The notes below the pieces were generated by a model. The model was not told the origin of the DNA, searched no databases, and saw nothing but the letters and a program-made list of their open reading frames with translations. From Viridibacterium sp047600765 (GTDB lineage: Bacteria; Pseudomonadota; Gammaproteobacteria; Burkholderiales; Rhodocyclaceae), in assembly GCA_047600765.1 (NCBI GenBank), contig JASGKF010000001.1, positions 930,001 to 994,000 on the forward strand: a stretch of DNA of 64,000 nt. Reading direction: 5' to 3'. This document shows, in pieces, positions 43,144 to 52,722 of this stretch (position 1 is its first letter; every line of letters begins with the position of its first letter). The translations under genes were made by a program, and so were the position numbers.

Positions 43144-46100
43144 ACTTCTCGTCCTGGTCGATCCGCAACCCGGTACCGGCCCTGCTGCTCTTCGTCCTGC
43201 TCAGCATCCTCGGCATCATCGGCCTTCGCGGCCTGCCGATCCAGGACTTCCCGGACATGGATCTGCCCACCATGGTGATCAGCGCCAGCCTCGAAGGCGC
43301 GGCGCCAGCCCAGCTGGAAACCGAGGTGGCACGCAAGATCGAAGACAAGCTCTCCTCGCTCGGTGGCCTCGATCACATCACTACCACCATTACCGATGGC
43401 GCAGTGTCGATTGCCGTCTCCTTCACGCTGGAGAAGAACAGCGAAGAAGCGCTCAACGAAGTGCGCAACGCCGTTGACAGCGCGCGCGCCGACCTGCCCA
43501 GCAGCATGAATGCGCCGACCGTGTCCAAGGTCACCACGACGGGCAATCCCATCGTGACCTACACGATTGCCTCGGACAAATACGACGAGCTGGAGCTCTC
43601 CTGGCTGGTCGACAACGAACTCACCAAGGCCCTGCTGTCCGTCAAAGGCGTGGGCAAGGTGTCGCGCATCGGCGGTGTGGATCGCGAGGTGCACGTCGAC
43701 CTCGACCCGGCACTGATGAGTGGCCTCGGCGTCACGGCGGCACAGGTCTCCAGCCAGCTCAAGCTCACGCAGCAGGACGCCTCGGGCGGCCGTGGCGACA
43801 TCGGTGGCGCGCAGCAGTCCCTGCGCACGCTGGGCGCTGTCGGCGGCGTCGAAGAAATCGCCGCGCTCAACATCCCGCTCTCCGATGGCCGCCACCTGCG
43901 TCTCGACCAGATCGCCAAGGTGACGGACAGCACGGCCGAGCGCGGCAGCCTCGCTTTCCTCGACGGCAAGCAGGTCATCGGCTTCCAGCTCACGCGCAAC
44001 AAAGGCACCAGCCAGGTCACCGTCGCCAATCTCGTCAAGGACGCCGTCGCGAAATTCTCGGCCGCCCATCCGCAAGTGCAGATCAAGGAGGCCTACAACA
44101 CCGTCGACACCATCAACGACAACTATCGCGGCTCGATGCACCTGCTGATCGAAGGTGCCATCCTCGCCGTGCTGGTGGTGTGGTGGTTCCTGCGTGACTG
44201 GCGCGCCACCATCGTATCGGCGACCGCGCTGCCGCTGTCCATCATCCCGACCTTCGCCGTCATGTACTACCTGGGCTTCAGCCTCAACGTGCTGAGCCTG
44301 CTGTCGCTCGCGCTGGTGGTGGGCATCCTCGTCGACGATGCGATCGTCGAGATCGAGAACATCGTGCGCCACATCCGCATGGGCAAGACGCCTTACCAGG
44401 CAGCGATGGACGCCGCCGACGAAATCGGCCTCGCCGTGATTGCCACCACCTTCACCCTGGTCGCCGTGTTCCTGCCCACCGCGTTCATGGGCGGCATTCC
44501 CGGCCTGTTCTTCCGCCAGTTCGGCATCACCGCCGCTGTCGCCGTGCTCGCCTCGCTGGTCGTGGCGCGCCTGCTCACGCCGATGATGGCCGCCTATTTC
44601 CTGAAGCCGCATACGCATCACGTCGCGAAAGACAGTGCGCTGATGACGCGTTATCTGGGCTGGGTGAAATCCTGCCTGTCGAACCGTTTCAAGACCGTGG
44701 CCGCCGCCGTGCTATTCCTGCTCGTTTCGCTGACCATGATTCCGCTGCTGCCCACCGGGTTCGTGCCGCCCGCCGACGACAGCCAGACGCGCGTCAGCAT
44801 CGAGCTCGCACCAGGCAGCACGCTGGACGACACACGCAAGGTCGCCGAGCAGGCGCGCCAGCTGCTGATGAGCATGCCCGACGTGAAGCAGGTCTTCACC
44901 CTCGTCGGCGCCTCCACCAGCGGCGGCAACGTCGTCTCCACGGTCAGCAGCGATGTGCGCAAGGCCACGCTGACCCTCACGCTGACGCCACGCACAGAGC
45001 GCCACCGCAAGCAATCCGCCATCGAAGCCGAAATGCGCGATGTCATGAAGGCCCTGCCCGGCGCGCGCGTCAACGTCGGTCGCGGTGGCAGTGGAGAGAA
45101 GCTCGACCTGACCCTCGCCAGCGATGACGGCAATGCCCTGATGACGGCAGCAGCGGCCGTCGAGCGCGACCTGCGCACGCTCAAGGGCGTCGGCAACGTC
45201 ACCTCGGGCGCAGCGCTGCAACGGCCGGAAGTGCTGTTCAAGCCGGACTATGCACGCGCCTCAGCACTTGGCGTCACGGCCAATGCGCTCGCCGACACCT
45301 TGCGCGTCGCCACCTCGGGCGATTTCGCCGCCAGCCTCTCCAAGCTCAATCTGCCGCAACGCCAGATCGCCATCCGCGTGCGCCTCGACCCGGCTGCGCG
45401 CAGCGATCTCGGCACGCTTTCGCAACTGCGCGTCAAAGGCAGCAGCGGCAACGTCGCGTTGTCGAGCCTCGCCGACATCAGCCTCGGCAGCGGCCCTTCG
45501 CAGATCAACCGCCTCGACCGCGAACGCAACGTCACGCTGTCCGTCGAACTGTCAGGCCGCACGCTCGGCGACGTGATGAAGGAAGTGCGACAGCTGCCGT
45601 CGATGAAGAAGCTGCCGCCCGGTGTGCATGAAGTACAGCAAGGCGAACTACAGCGCATGAGCGAACTCTTCGGCAGCTTCGCCGCCGCCATGGCTATCGG
45701 CGTGTTCTGCATCTACGCCGTGCTGGTACTGCTGTTCCACGACTTCCTGCAGCCCGCGACCATCCTCGCCGCCCTGCCCCTGTCGGTCGGTGGCGCGCTG
45801 TTCGCGCTGCTCGTCACGCACAGCAGCTTCTCGATGCCCTCGGTGATCGGCCTGCTGATGCTGATGGGCGTGGTGACCAAGAACTCCATCCTGCTCGTCG
45901 AGTACGCCGTCATGGCGCGCCGCGAACACGGCATGAGCCGCTTCGACGCGCTGATGGACGCCTGCCACAAGCGTGCCCAGCCCATCCTCATGACCACCAT
46001 CGCGATGGCCGCCGGCATGCTGCCCATCGCCCTGGGCCTCGGCGCCGACCCCAGCTTCCGCCAGCCCATGGCCATCGTCGTCATCGGCGGCCTGCTCACC

Positions 46101-46229
46101 TCGACTGTCCTGAGCCTGCTGGTCGTGCCGGTGGTGTTCACCTACGTGGATGATCTGCTGCTGACGCTGCGACGCATCTTCCTCAAGCGGAGTGCAGCAG
46201 CCACCCCTGCGGAGAAGCCCGCATCCTGA
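43140..46229 (+). CDS. RND efflux pump (HAE1 family)
   Basis: A 1029-residue proton-driven inner-membrane transporter of the AcrB/MdtB type. It has the 12-helix RND layout with two large periplasmic loops; the proton-relay Asp pair is in LVVGILVDDAIVEIENI (about residues 390-410), and VVTKNSILLVEYAVMARR marks helix 10. Family-typical start NFSSWSIRNPVPALLLF and GTGFVPPADD-like loop (LPTGFVPPADDSQTRV) near 545. It completes a tripartite system with the two genes upstream; substrates cannot be read from sequence. Converges with modC, 9 bases apart. Confidence 0.95.
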   Translation: MNFSSWSIRNPVPALLLFVLLSILGIIGLRGLPIQDFPDMDLPTMVISASLEGAAPAQLETEVARKIEDKLSSLGGLDHITTTITDGAVSIAVSFTLEKNSEEALNEVRNAVDSARADLPSSMNAPTVSKVTTTGNPIVTYTIASDKYDELELSWLVDNELTKALLSVKGVGKVSRIGGVDREVHVDLDPALMSGLGVTAAQVSSQLKLTQQDASGGRGDIGGAQQSLRTLGAVGGVEEIAALNIPLSDGRHLRLDQIAKVTDSTAERGSLAFLDGKQVIGFQLTRNKGTSQVTVANLVKDAVAKFSAAHPQVQIKEAYNTVDTINDNYRGSMHLLIEGAILAVLVVWWFLRDWRATIVSATALPLSIIPTFAVMYYLGFSLNVLSLLSLALVVGILVDDAIVEIENIVRHIRMGKTPYQAAMDAADEIGLAVIATTFTLVAVFLPTAFMGGIPGLFFRQFGITAAVAVLASLVVARLLTPMMAAYFLKPHTHHVAKDSALMTRYLGWVKSCLSNRFKTVAAAVLFLLVSLTMIPLLPTGFVPPADDSQTRVSIELAPGSTLDDTRKVAEQARQLLMSMPDVKQVFTLVGASTSGGNVVSTVSSDVRKATLTLTLTPRTERHRKQSAIEAEMRDVMKALPGARVNVGRGGSGEKLDLTLASDDGNALMTAAAAVERDLRTLKGVGNVTSGAALQRPEVLFKPDYARASALGVTANALADTLRVATSGDFAASLSKLNLPQRQIAIRVRLDPAARSDLGTLSQLRVKGSSGNVALSSLADISLGSGPSQINRLDRERNVTLSVELSGRTLGDVMKEVRQLPSMKKLPPGVHEVQQGELQRMSELFGSFAAAMAIGVFCIYAVLVLLFHDFLQPATILAALPLSVGGALFALLVTHSSFSMPSVIGLLMLMGVVTKNSILLVEYAVMARREHGMSRFDALMDACHKRAQPILMTTIAMAAGMLPIALGLGADPSFRQPMAIVVIGGLLTSTVLSLLVVPVVFTYVDDLLLTLRRIFLKRSAAATPAEKPAS

Positions 46230-46238
46230 GCTCAGCGC

Positions 46239-47321
46239 TCAGGTCACGAGCGCAACGCTCTTGACCTGGGCATGCACCTGCTGGCCGACCTGCAAGGCCA
46301 GCAGGTCACACGAGCGCCGCGTGATGCGCGACACCAGCACAGCGCCGTCGGTACTGCCAATGGCGCAGCGAACGCAGACCTTGTCCACGCCGTCGTCGCG
46401 AATCTCGAGCACGCTGGCCTGCAAGGTGTTGAGGATGCTGCTGGGCCCCGGCGGCACGGTGGCGAGGCTCACGTCACGCGCCAGCACACGCGCCCGCACC
46501 TTGCTGCCGACGGGGCGCGTCGTACCCCCCACCAGCAAGCTGCCACCGGCAAAACTGATCCGCGACAAGCCATAGGACTCGTCGTGTTCGACGACCTGCG
46601 CGTCGAGCACGCTACCCATCTCGTCGCTGAAATTGCCCTGCAGATCCAGCCGCGTCAGCACCTCGGCTGGCGAGCCTGTTGCAAGCACACGCCCCTGCTC
46701 CATCAGAACGATGTGATCGGCGAGGCGTGCCGCTTCTTCGACCTGGTGAGTGACGTAGAGCACAGGGATTTCGAGCTCATCGTGCAGACGTTCGAGGTAA
46801 GGAAGAATCTCCTGCTTTCGCGCATTGTCGAGTGCCGACAAGGGCTCATCCATCAGCAACAGGCGAGGCTGCGCCAGCAAGGCGCGCGCAATCGCCACAC
46901 GTTGTCGCTCGCCACCCGACAGCCCATCCGGTCGCCGCGCCAGCAGATGGGCGATGCCGAAACGCTCGGCCATCGCCACAATCTCCGGTTCGTGTACGCG
47001 GCCCGTCGCACGCTTCATGCCGAAGGCAAGATTCCGGCGCACGTCGAGATGTGCGAACAGGCTGGCCTCCTGGAACACGTAACCGATAGCGCGCTGCCAG
47101 GTAGGCACAAAGCGGCTGTCCGATTGCCAGCAATCGCCATGCAGCGCGATATGCGCTTCGGCGGCGCGCTCCAGCCCGGCCACACAACGCAGCAAGGTGG
47201 TCTTGCCCGATCCCGAATGACCAAACAACACGGTAACGCCCTTGCCAGGCAGGACGAGATCCACATCCAGCGCAAAGCTCGGGAATGCATGCTGAACACG
47301 CAGCGTCAGTTGCCCGCTCAT
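46239..47321 (-). CDS. modC: Molybdate ABC transporter ATP-binding protein
   Basis: ModC (360 residues) powers molybdate import. Walker A GHSGSGKTT (near residue 34), ABC signature LSGGERQRVAIARALL, Walker B LLLMDEPLSALD and the H-loop YVTHQ are all present. A C-terminal Mop/TOBE domain (about 290-360, STDGAVLVSRITRRSCDLLALQ) binds molybdate and can inhibit transport in this family. ATG at 47321 overlaps the modB stop by 4 bases. Confidence 0.96.
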   Translation of the reverse strand: MSGQLTLRVQHAFPSFALDVDLVLPGKGVTVLFGHSGSGKTTLLRCVAGLERAAEAHIALHGDCWQSDSRFVPTWQRAIGYVFQEASLFAHLDVRRNLAFGMKRATGRVHEPEIVAMAERFGIAHLLARRPDGLSGGERQRVAIARALLAQPRLLLMDEPLSALDNARKQEILPYLERLHDELEIPVLYVTHQVEEAARLADHIVLMEQGRVLATGSPAEVLTRLDLQGNFSDEMGSVLDAQVVEHDESYGLSRISFAGGSLLVGGTTRPVGSKVRARVLARDVSLATVPPGPSSILNTLQASVLEIRDDGVDKVCVRCAIGSTDGAVLVSRITRRSCDLLALQVGQQVHAQVKSVALVT

Positions 47322-47998
47322 GTGGCCCTCCGTCGTGAATCCGGCTGGAAGATGTAAAGCGCCAGCAGGACAATGAAGGAGAACAACACCATGCCGCCCG
47401 CCAACCAGTGCGCACGCCCGTATTCCAGCGCCTCGACATGATCGAAGATCTGCACCGACACCACGCGCGTCACGCCCGGGATGTTGCCGCCAATCATCAG
47501 CACCACGCCGAACTCGCCAACGGTGTGTGCGAAGCCGAGGATCGCTGCCGTCAGGAATCCCGGACGCGCCAGCGGCACCACCACCGACCAGAAGGTATCC
47601 CACGGCGAGGCGCGCAAAGTAGCGGCCACTTCACGCGGCCGCATGCCGATCCCCTCGATGGCGTTCTGTATCGGCTGCACGACGAAGGGCAAGGAGTAGA
47701 ACGTCAACGCGACCACCAGCCCGGCGAAGGTGAAGGGCAGCAAACCGATGCCCAGCGCCTTCGTGAGCTGGCCGACAGGGCCGTTCGGTCCCAGCACGAG
47801 CAACAGGTAGAAGCCCAGCACCGTCGGCGGCAACACGATGGGCATGGCGACAGCGGCGCTGACGACAGGACGCAGACGCGAACGGGTATTCGCCAACCAC
47901 CATGCGATGGGCGTGCCGACCAGCAGCAACAACAGCGTTACGGTGCCCGCCAGCTTGAAGGTCAGCCAGATGGCCGACCAGTCCTGATCCTGCAGCAT
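47318..47998 (-). CDS. modB: Molybdate ABC transporter permease
   Basis: ModB (226 residues) with five to six membrane helices. The EAA loop that contacts ModC is present (EVAATLRASPWDTFWSVVVPLARPG). It starts 16 bases after the modA stop and overlaps modC, so modA, modB and modC are one unit. Confidence 0.96.
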   Translation of the reverse strand: MLQDQDWSAIWLTFKLAGTVTLLLLLVGTPIAWWLANTRSRLRPVVSAAVAMPIVLPPTVLGFYLLLVLGPNGPVGQLTKALGIGLLPFTFAGLVVALTFYSLPFVVQPIQNAIEGIGMRPREVAATLRASPWDTFWSVVVPLARPGFLTAAILGFAHTVGEFGVVLMIGGNIPGVTRVVSVQIFDHVEALEYGRAHWLAGGMVLFSFIVLLALYIFQPDSRRRAT

Positions 47999-48014
47999 GT
48001 TGCTTCAGCGCTCC

Positions 48015-48758
48015 TCAGAACTCGTAACCGTAGGACTTGATCGCTGCGCGCGCCTTGTCCGACTTCAGGTACTTCAACAGCGCATCCGCCGCGGGCTTGC
48101 CTGCGCCAGGCGACAGCAGGATGGCGTCCTGCTTGATCTGTGTGTAATCCGCCTGCGGCACGATCCAGGCCGAACCACTCTTCAGCGCACCGTCCTGCCA
48201 CACCTGCGACAAAGCCACGAAGCCCAGCTCTGCGTTGCCCGTGCTGACGAACTGGAAAGCCTGCGAAATGTTCTCGCCCTGCACGATCTTCGGCTGCAGC
48301 GTTTCGAGAACGCCGAGTTTTTTCATCACCTCGATCCCGGCTGCGCCATACGGTGCAGTCTTCGGGTTGGCAATCGAGATCTTCGCGAAATCACCCTTGG
48401 TCAGCACCTCACCTTTGCCATCCACGTAACCCGGCCTGGCACTCCACAGCACCAGCTTGCCCACCGCATAGGTGAAGCGCGAACCTTTGATGCCCGCGCC
48501 TTCGGCTTCAAGTTTGGCAGGCGTCTCATCATCGGCAGAGAGGAAGACTTCGAAAGGCGCACCGTTCTTGATCTGTGCGTAGAACGCGCCTGTCGCACCC
48601 GTCGAGATGACGAGCTTATGGCCGGTATCCTTTTCGAAATCCGGCGCGATCTTCTGGATGGGCGCGCTGAAGTTCGCCGCAACGGCCACTTTCACTTCAT
48701 CGGCGAAGGCGGGAGACACGAGGCCGACAAGGGCCAGCAAGGAGAGAAGATGCTTCAC
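48015..48758 (-). CDS. modA: Molybdate-binding periplasmic protein
   Basis: ModA (247 residues) captures molybdate or tungstate in the periplasm. A signal peptide (MKHLLSLLALVGLVSPAFA) precedes the binding protein, with VAVAANFSAPIQKIA, STGATGAFYAQIKNGAPFEVFLSADDE and the anion-binding Ser/Tyr positions conserved. I choose GTG at 48758: AAAGG lies 8 bases upstream and the signal peptide begins there; the ATG form adds a polar stretch of 16 residues. Confidence 0.95.
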   Translation of the reverse strand: MKHLLSLLALVGLVSPAFADEVKVAVAANFSAPIQKIAPDFEKDTGHKLVISTGATGAFYAQIKNGAPFEVFLSADDETPAKLEAEGAGIKGSRFTYAVGKLVLWSARPGYVDGKGEVLTKGDFAKISIANPKTAPYGAAGIEVMKKLGVLETLQPKIVQGENISQAFQFVSTGNAELGFVALSQVWQDGALKSGSAWIVPQADYTQIKQDAILLSPGAGKPAADALLKYLKSDKARAAIKSYGYEF

Positions 48759-48792
48759 GGGATGACCTTTCGTTTTTTTGTGTAAGGGGAAA

Positions 48793-49605
48793 TCAATCAA
48801 AGGCACACAGCATCACGCTGGATGCCTTGAACACGGCACAGGCCTCAACGCCTTCGCGCAGGCCCAGTTCGGCGAGGGCATCGCGGGTGATCAGCGCACT
48901 GACAGTGCGGCCACCGGGCAGGCCGAGCACCACGTCGACCGCGACTGGGCCTTCGTGAATGCGCACGACCTCGCCCCACAACTGGTTGCGCGCCGACAGC
49001 CGCACACTGCGGTCCGTCATGAGGATCACGGCCGAATCATTGACCCAGGCATGCAGTTCACGCCCCAGGCTCAGCTTCAATTGCTCGGCACCTTCGCGGG
49101 ATATCTGGGCCAGCACTTCGTTGACGCCATCGAAGCGGATGCCCACTTCAAGCGTCACCTCGCCAGCACGCAGCGTCGTCACGGGCCCGACAAACTGGTT
49201 ACGCGCACTGGGCGTCACCCCCACGCTGCGCATCAGGCGCCGCAAGGCCTGCGGATCATTGCCAGCCGGGTCCTGCAGGCTCGCCGTGACGCGATCCAGC
49301 GCCAGCTGGTATTCCGCCTCCATGGCGCGGTACAGCGCAATCACGCGCCGACCGTAATCGGTCAGCCGCGTCCCGCCACCATGCTTGCCACCTACGGCTC
49401 GATCCACGAGTGGCGACTCGGACAGGTTGTTCATGGCGTCAATGGCATCCCAGGCCGCCTTGTACGACAGCGGCACTTCTTTGGCGGCCTGCAAGATCGA
49501 GCCGCAGCGCTCGATGGCTTCCAGCAAGCGGATGCGCGTGTCACCCAGGAAGCTGTCGCTCGCGAGGTCCACGCTGAAACGGCCGATCATGCGCTGGGAT
49601 TTCAT
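48793..49605 (-). CDS. modE: Molybdate-responsive regulator
   Basis: ModE (270 residues): an N-terminal winged-helix DNA-binding domain (residues 1-115: LLEAIERCGSILQAAKEVPLSYKAAWDAIDAMNN, VGGKHGGGTRLTDYG) and two tandem Mop domains (SARNQFVGPVTTLRAG near 133 and SARNQLWGEVVRIHEG near 203). It binds molybdate and represses mod genes. It is the first gene of the modE-A-B-C run, with only 34 bases between modE and modA, so it is autoregulated through the operator just upstream. Confidence 0.96.
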   Translation of the reverse strand: MKSQRMIGRFSVDLASDSFLGDTRIRLLEAIERCGSILQAAKEVPLSYKAAWDAIDAMNNLSESPLVDRAVGGKHGGGTRLTDYGRRVIALYRAMEAEYQLALDRVTASLQDPAGNDPQALRRLMRSVGVTPSARNQFVGPVTTLRAGEVTLEVGIRFDGVNEVLAQISREGAEQLKLSLGRELHAWVNDSAVILMTDRSVRLSARNQLWGEVVRIHEGPVAVDVVLGLPGGRTVSALITRDALAELGLREGVEACAVFKASSVMLCAFD

Positions 49606-49631
49606 GGTCCGAAACGGGGTCGGTTTAAAGT

Positions 49632-49655
49632 CGCTATATTCTCATGTAAATAGCG
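49632..49655. promoter_or_regulatory. ModE operator
   Basis: The site CGCTAT-N12-ATAGCG in an AT-rich stretch resembles the known E. coli ModE box (ATCGCTATATA and its inverse around a short spacer). It lies 27 bases upstream of modE and 127 bases before mop, so it can control both divergent units. Confidence 0.82.
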
Positions 49656-49781
49656 CGTGACGGTCTTTTGACCGCATGGCGTAACGCTGTGCACTGAGCG
49701 CTATGCTTGAATCGTCATCGGAAGCCGCTCTAGAGTCGGGCCCTTGAGCAGACAATCCGCCCCGAGCAGAAAGCAACCCGC

Positions 49782-50216
49782 ATGAAAATCAGCGCCCGCA
49801 ACATCTTCGAAGGCAGCGTCAGCCACCTCAGCAGCGGCCCCATCAGTGCCGAAGTCGAAGTCACGACAGCCGGCGGCGACAAACTCGTTGCCACCATCAC
49901 CCAGAGCAGCGCCACAAGCCTGGGGCTCGCCATCGGCAAGCCGGTGATCGCGCTGATCAAGGCGTCCAACGTGATGGTCATGACCGAAGGCAACGGCATC
50001 AAGCTGTCGGCGCGCAACTGCCTCGCAGGTCGCGTGAAGAAACTCGTGCTCGGCCCGGTCAGCGCCGAAGTCGTGATCGCCCTGCCCGGCGGCGCCGACG
50101 TGTTCGCCAGCATCACGCGAGATGCGGCTGACGAACTGGGGCTCAAGGAAGGCATGTCTGCCACGGCCGTGATCAAAGCTTCAGGCGTGATGCTCGCCGT
50201 ACGGGACAATGCCTGA
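49782..50216 (+). CDS. Di-Mop molybdate-binding protein (molbindin)
   Basis: A 144-residue cytoplasmic protein made of two Mop domains, about 1-70 (SARNIFEGSVSHLSSGPIS) and 74-144 (SARNCLAGRVKKLVLGPVS). The doubled unit is the ModG/molbindin type that stores molybdate and buffers its cytoplasmic level. It is transcribed away from modE and shares the ModE operator region, so it is probably a member of the regulon. After the stop, 119 bases without a recognisable feature lead to the next convergent gene. Confidence 0.93.
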   Translation: MKISARNIFEGSVSHLSSGPISAEVEVTTAGGDKLVATITQSSATSLGLAIGKPVIALIKASNVMVMTEGNGIKLSARNCLAGRVKKLVLGPVSAEVVIALPGGADVFASITRDAADELGLKEGMSATAVIKASGVMLAVRDNA

Positions 50217-50335
50217 CCCTTCTTTACCGAGCGTGCGCGGCAAGCTGCAAAACATTACGGTCTCTTTGCAGATCGCCTCCATGGCCCGGTCGGTAGTTAC
50301 CTCTGCACAGGGAAGTCAGGCACTTCGCGTGCGCC

Positions 50336-52456
50336 CTACCTCAACACATCAAGCAGATTATTGAAGTCATCCGTCCACACCGTCCGTTGCGGGCCCGGAG
50401 GGATGGGTGAGGCCGCACGCTGGATCTGGGGTTGGTTGAGCACCGCGGTGTCGCGACTGACCAGCACCCAATCGGTGTTTCGCAAACGTGGGTTGTCGTT
50501 CTCGTCGTGGATGAGTTGCACAGCGAGCCCGCGTTCGCGAGCCAAGGCGGCGACGACGGGAGCGAGCGCGAGATAACGGTTGGTGACGTGGAAGGCGACG
50601 ATGCCACCAGGGCGCAGGTGGCGAAGGTAGACGTCGAGGGCTTCGCGAGTGATGAGGTGCACGGGGATGGCGTCGCCGGAGAAGGCGTCGACGGCGAGCA
50701 CATCGAAGGCTTGCGCGGGCTCGCGCTCAAGGGCCAGGCGTGCATCACCGAGCACGTTGGTAATGGCAGCGGGAGAGTCGGACAGGAAGCTGAATTCCTG
50801 TTGCGCGATGGTGATGACGTCGGGGTTGATCTCGTACATGCGATAGCGGTCGCCGGCCCGGCCATAGGCGGCAAGCGTACCGGCGCCGAGGCCGATGACA
50901 CCGACGTGCTGCGGCGCCTTGCTGCGCGTGGCAAGAATGGCGAGGCCGATGCCGGCGCTCTCGCCGTAGTAGCTGGTCAGCTCGCGCTGGCGACCGGGGC
51001 TGAGGATCTGTTCACCGTGCTTGATGGCACCGTGGAACAGCAGACGCACGGGCGCGGCGATGCTTTCGCGCTGCGCGTCGAAGGTGGACAGCGCACCGTA
51101 GAAGCTGCGCGTAACGACGCGGCTGCCGGCGAAGTCGTCATGCACCTGTATGGCAAGACAGGCAGCACTGAACGCGCCCACCACGGCCGACGCGACAGCC
51201 AGCGCGCGTCGCTGGCGCTGCAACCAGGCGAACCACAGGGCGCAGCCCGTGAGTGCGAGGCCCAGCTCGTAGAAGGCCGGCAGCACATTGGGCGCGAGCA
51301 GGCCGACCAGCATGCCACCGACAGCGCCGCCCAGCGAAAGCATGAGGTAGAAGCGCGTGAGTTGCCCTGCTGCGGGGCGCCGCGCGGCGAGCTCACCATG
51401 CAGCACCATGCACAGGGCAAACAGCGCGATGACATACACCGGCACGGCGACCTGAACGTGGCGGCCGATGTCGCCATCGTGCAGGCCCCAGGCAGACAGC
51501 AGCAGCGATACACCTGCCACGGGCAGCCAGAAGCCACGCCGGTACCAGCGGTCGCTTTCGAAGCAAAGTACGAAGGTGAACAGGTAGAGCGTCAGCGGCA
51601 GCACCCATAGGAAGGGGATGGCGGCGACGTTCTGCGTGATGTGGCTGGAGACCGCGAGCAGGAGCGCGGAGGCCAGCGCTGCCGGCACAGCCCAGGCCAC
51701 GCAGCGACGCCAGCCCGGCGGTGCACTGACGCTGTTACCCGACAGCATGGCGGGCGCGCCCTGCCCTGCCCTGCGCCGGAAGTGCCAGGCTGCCGCAAGG
51801 CACAGCACGACGTAGAGCGTGTAGAGCAGCGACCAGCCACGCGCTTGCTGCAGCGTGGTGGCGTGTCGCTCGAGCAGTACGGGGTAGGCAAGCAGGGCGA
51901 GCAGCGAGGCAAGGTTGGAGAGCGAGAAATAGCGATAGACGCGGGCGTCGAGCGCGCTGCGAGCCATCCAGGCCTGGATCAGCGGGCCGGTGGTGGAGAG
52001 CAGGAAATACGGCAAGCCGATGGTGGCGAGCAGCAGACGCAGGATCAGCCAGGTGGGGTCTTCGTTGCCGACTGGCTTCCAGTCAGCATTGGCGACGATG
52101 GGCAGGCTGGCGAGGCTGTCCAGCAAAAGGCCGCCATGCACCAGCACCTGAGTGCCGACGCGCAACCGCCGCGTGAGCCAGTCGGCATAGGCATAACCGG
52201 CCAGCAGTAAGACCTGGAAGAACACCATACACAGGGCCCAGACGGCAGCCGAGCCCCCAAACCAGGGCAGGATCTGGCGCGCAATGATGGGCTGGACAAG
52301 GAACAGCGCGAAAGCACTGCTGAAGATGGTGCCGCCAAAGATAAGGACGGCCAGGCGCCGGGACGCTGCACCGGTGACGAGAGGCGCAGCACCGGCGCCG
52401 CTTGCGGCCGGGTCTGTCGCGGGAAGGGTGCTACCGGTTGCGCTGTCAGGCTGCAT
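50336..52456 (-). CDS. Membrane protein with C-terminal spermidine-synthase-like domain
   Basis: A 706-residue fusion. Residues about 35-440 contain 10-12 membrane helices (GTIFSSAFALFLVQPIIARQIL, WALCMVFFQVLLLAGYAYAD, YLFTFVLCFES, GGAVGGMLVGLLAPNVL). Residues about 450-700 form a spermidine-synthase-like Rossmann domain (VGVIGLGAGTLAAYGRAGD for cofactor, YEINPDVITIAQ, VLGDARLAL, VLAVDAFSGDAIPVHLIT). The key Asp of aminopropyltransferases seems retained (AVDAF), but no speD or classical speE context is near. The substrate is unknown. ATG at 52456 follows GGAGG at a good distance. Confidence 0.85.
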   Translation of the reverse strand: MQPDSATGSTLPATDPAASGAGAAPLVTGAASRRLAVLIFGGTIFSSAFALFLVQPIIARQILPWFGGSAAVWALCMVFFQVLLLAGYAYADWLTRRLRVGTQVLVHGGLLLDSLASLPIVANADWKPVGNEDPTWLILRLLLATIGLPYFLLSTTGPLIQAWMARSALDARVYRYFSLSNLASLLALLAYPVLLERHATTLQQARGWSLLYTLYVVLCLAAAWHFRRRAGQGAPAMLSGNSVSAPPGWRRCVAWAVPAALASALLLAVSSHITQNVAAIPFLWVLPLTLYLFTFVLCFESDRWYRRGFWLPVAGVSLLLSAWGLHDGDIGRHVQVAVPVYVIALFALCMVLHGELAARRPAAGQLTRFYLMLSLGGAVGGMLVGLLAPNVLPAFYELGLALTGCALWFAWLQRQRRALAVASAVVGAFSAACLAIQVHDDFAGSRVVTRSFYGALSTFDAQRESIAAPVRLLFHGAIKHGEQILSPGRQRELTSYYGESAGIGLAILATRSKAPQHVGVIGLGAGTLAAYGRAGDRYRMYEINPDVITIAQQEFSFLSDSPAAITNVLGDARLALEREPAQAFDVLAVDAFSGDAIPVHLITREALDVYLRHLRPGGIVAFHVTNRYLALAPVVAALARERGLAVQLIHDENDNPRLRNTDWVLVSRDTAVLNQPQIQRAASPIPPGPQRTVWTDDFNNLLDVLR

Positions 52457-52722
52457 GGCAGATCGACCTCCTGGCGAAGAGATGCTGAAGTACAAGCAAG
52501 CACTGGTCCTGTCTGGCAATCATGCTGAAACCCGACCTGATCCCGGACACCCTGCTCACAGGCATCTGCTCAGCCAGCCCGGCTGCGCATGGGGCAGGGG
52601 CATGACGAGGCGGGCGCTGCAGCGGCAAATGCTATGCTGCCAGCAAGAACGACACCGCCCGCTGATGACACGCGCTCGGCCACCCGCCCGGCATATCCCG
52701 GACTGTTGCAGGAGTATCGCCA

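Noticed and set aside
46225..46243. CCTGAGC/GCTCAGG hairpin as terminator between the RND pump and modC
   Set aside because: The 7-bp stem overlaps both stop codons and lacks T-runs, so the support is too weak to list.
50432..51610. 392-residue plus-strand frame opposite the spermidine-synthase-like gene
   Set aside because: No domain signature, and the minus-strand gene accounts for the region fully.
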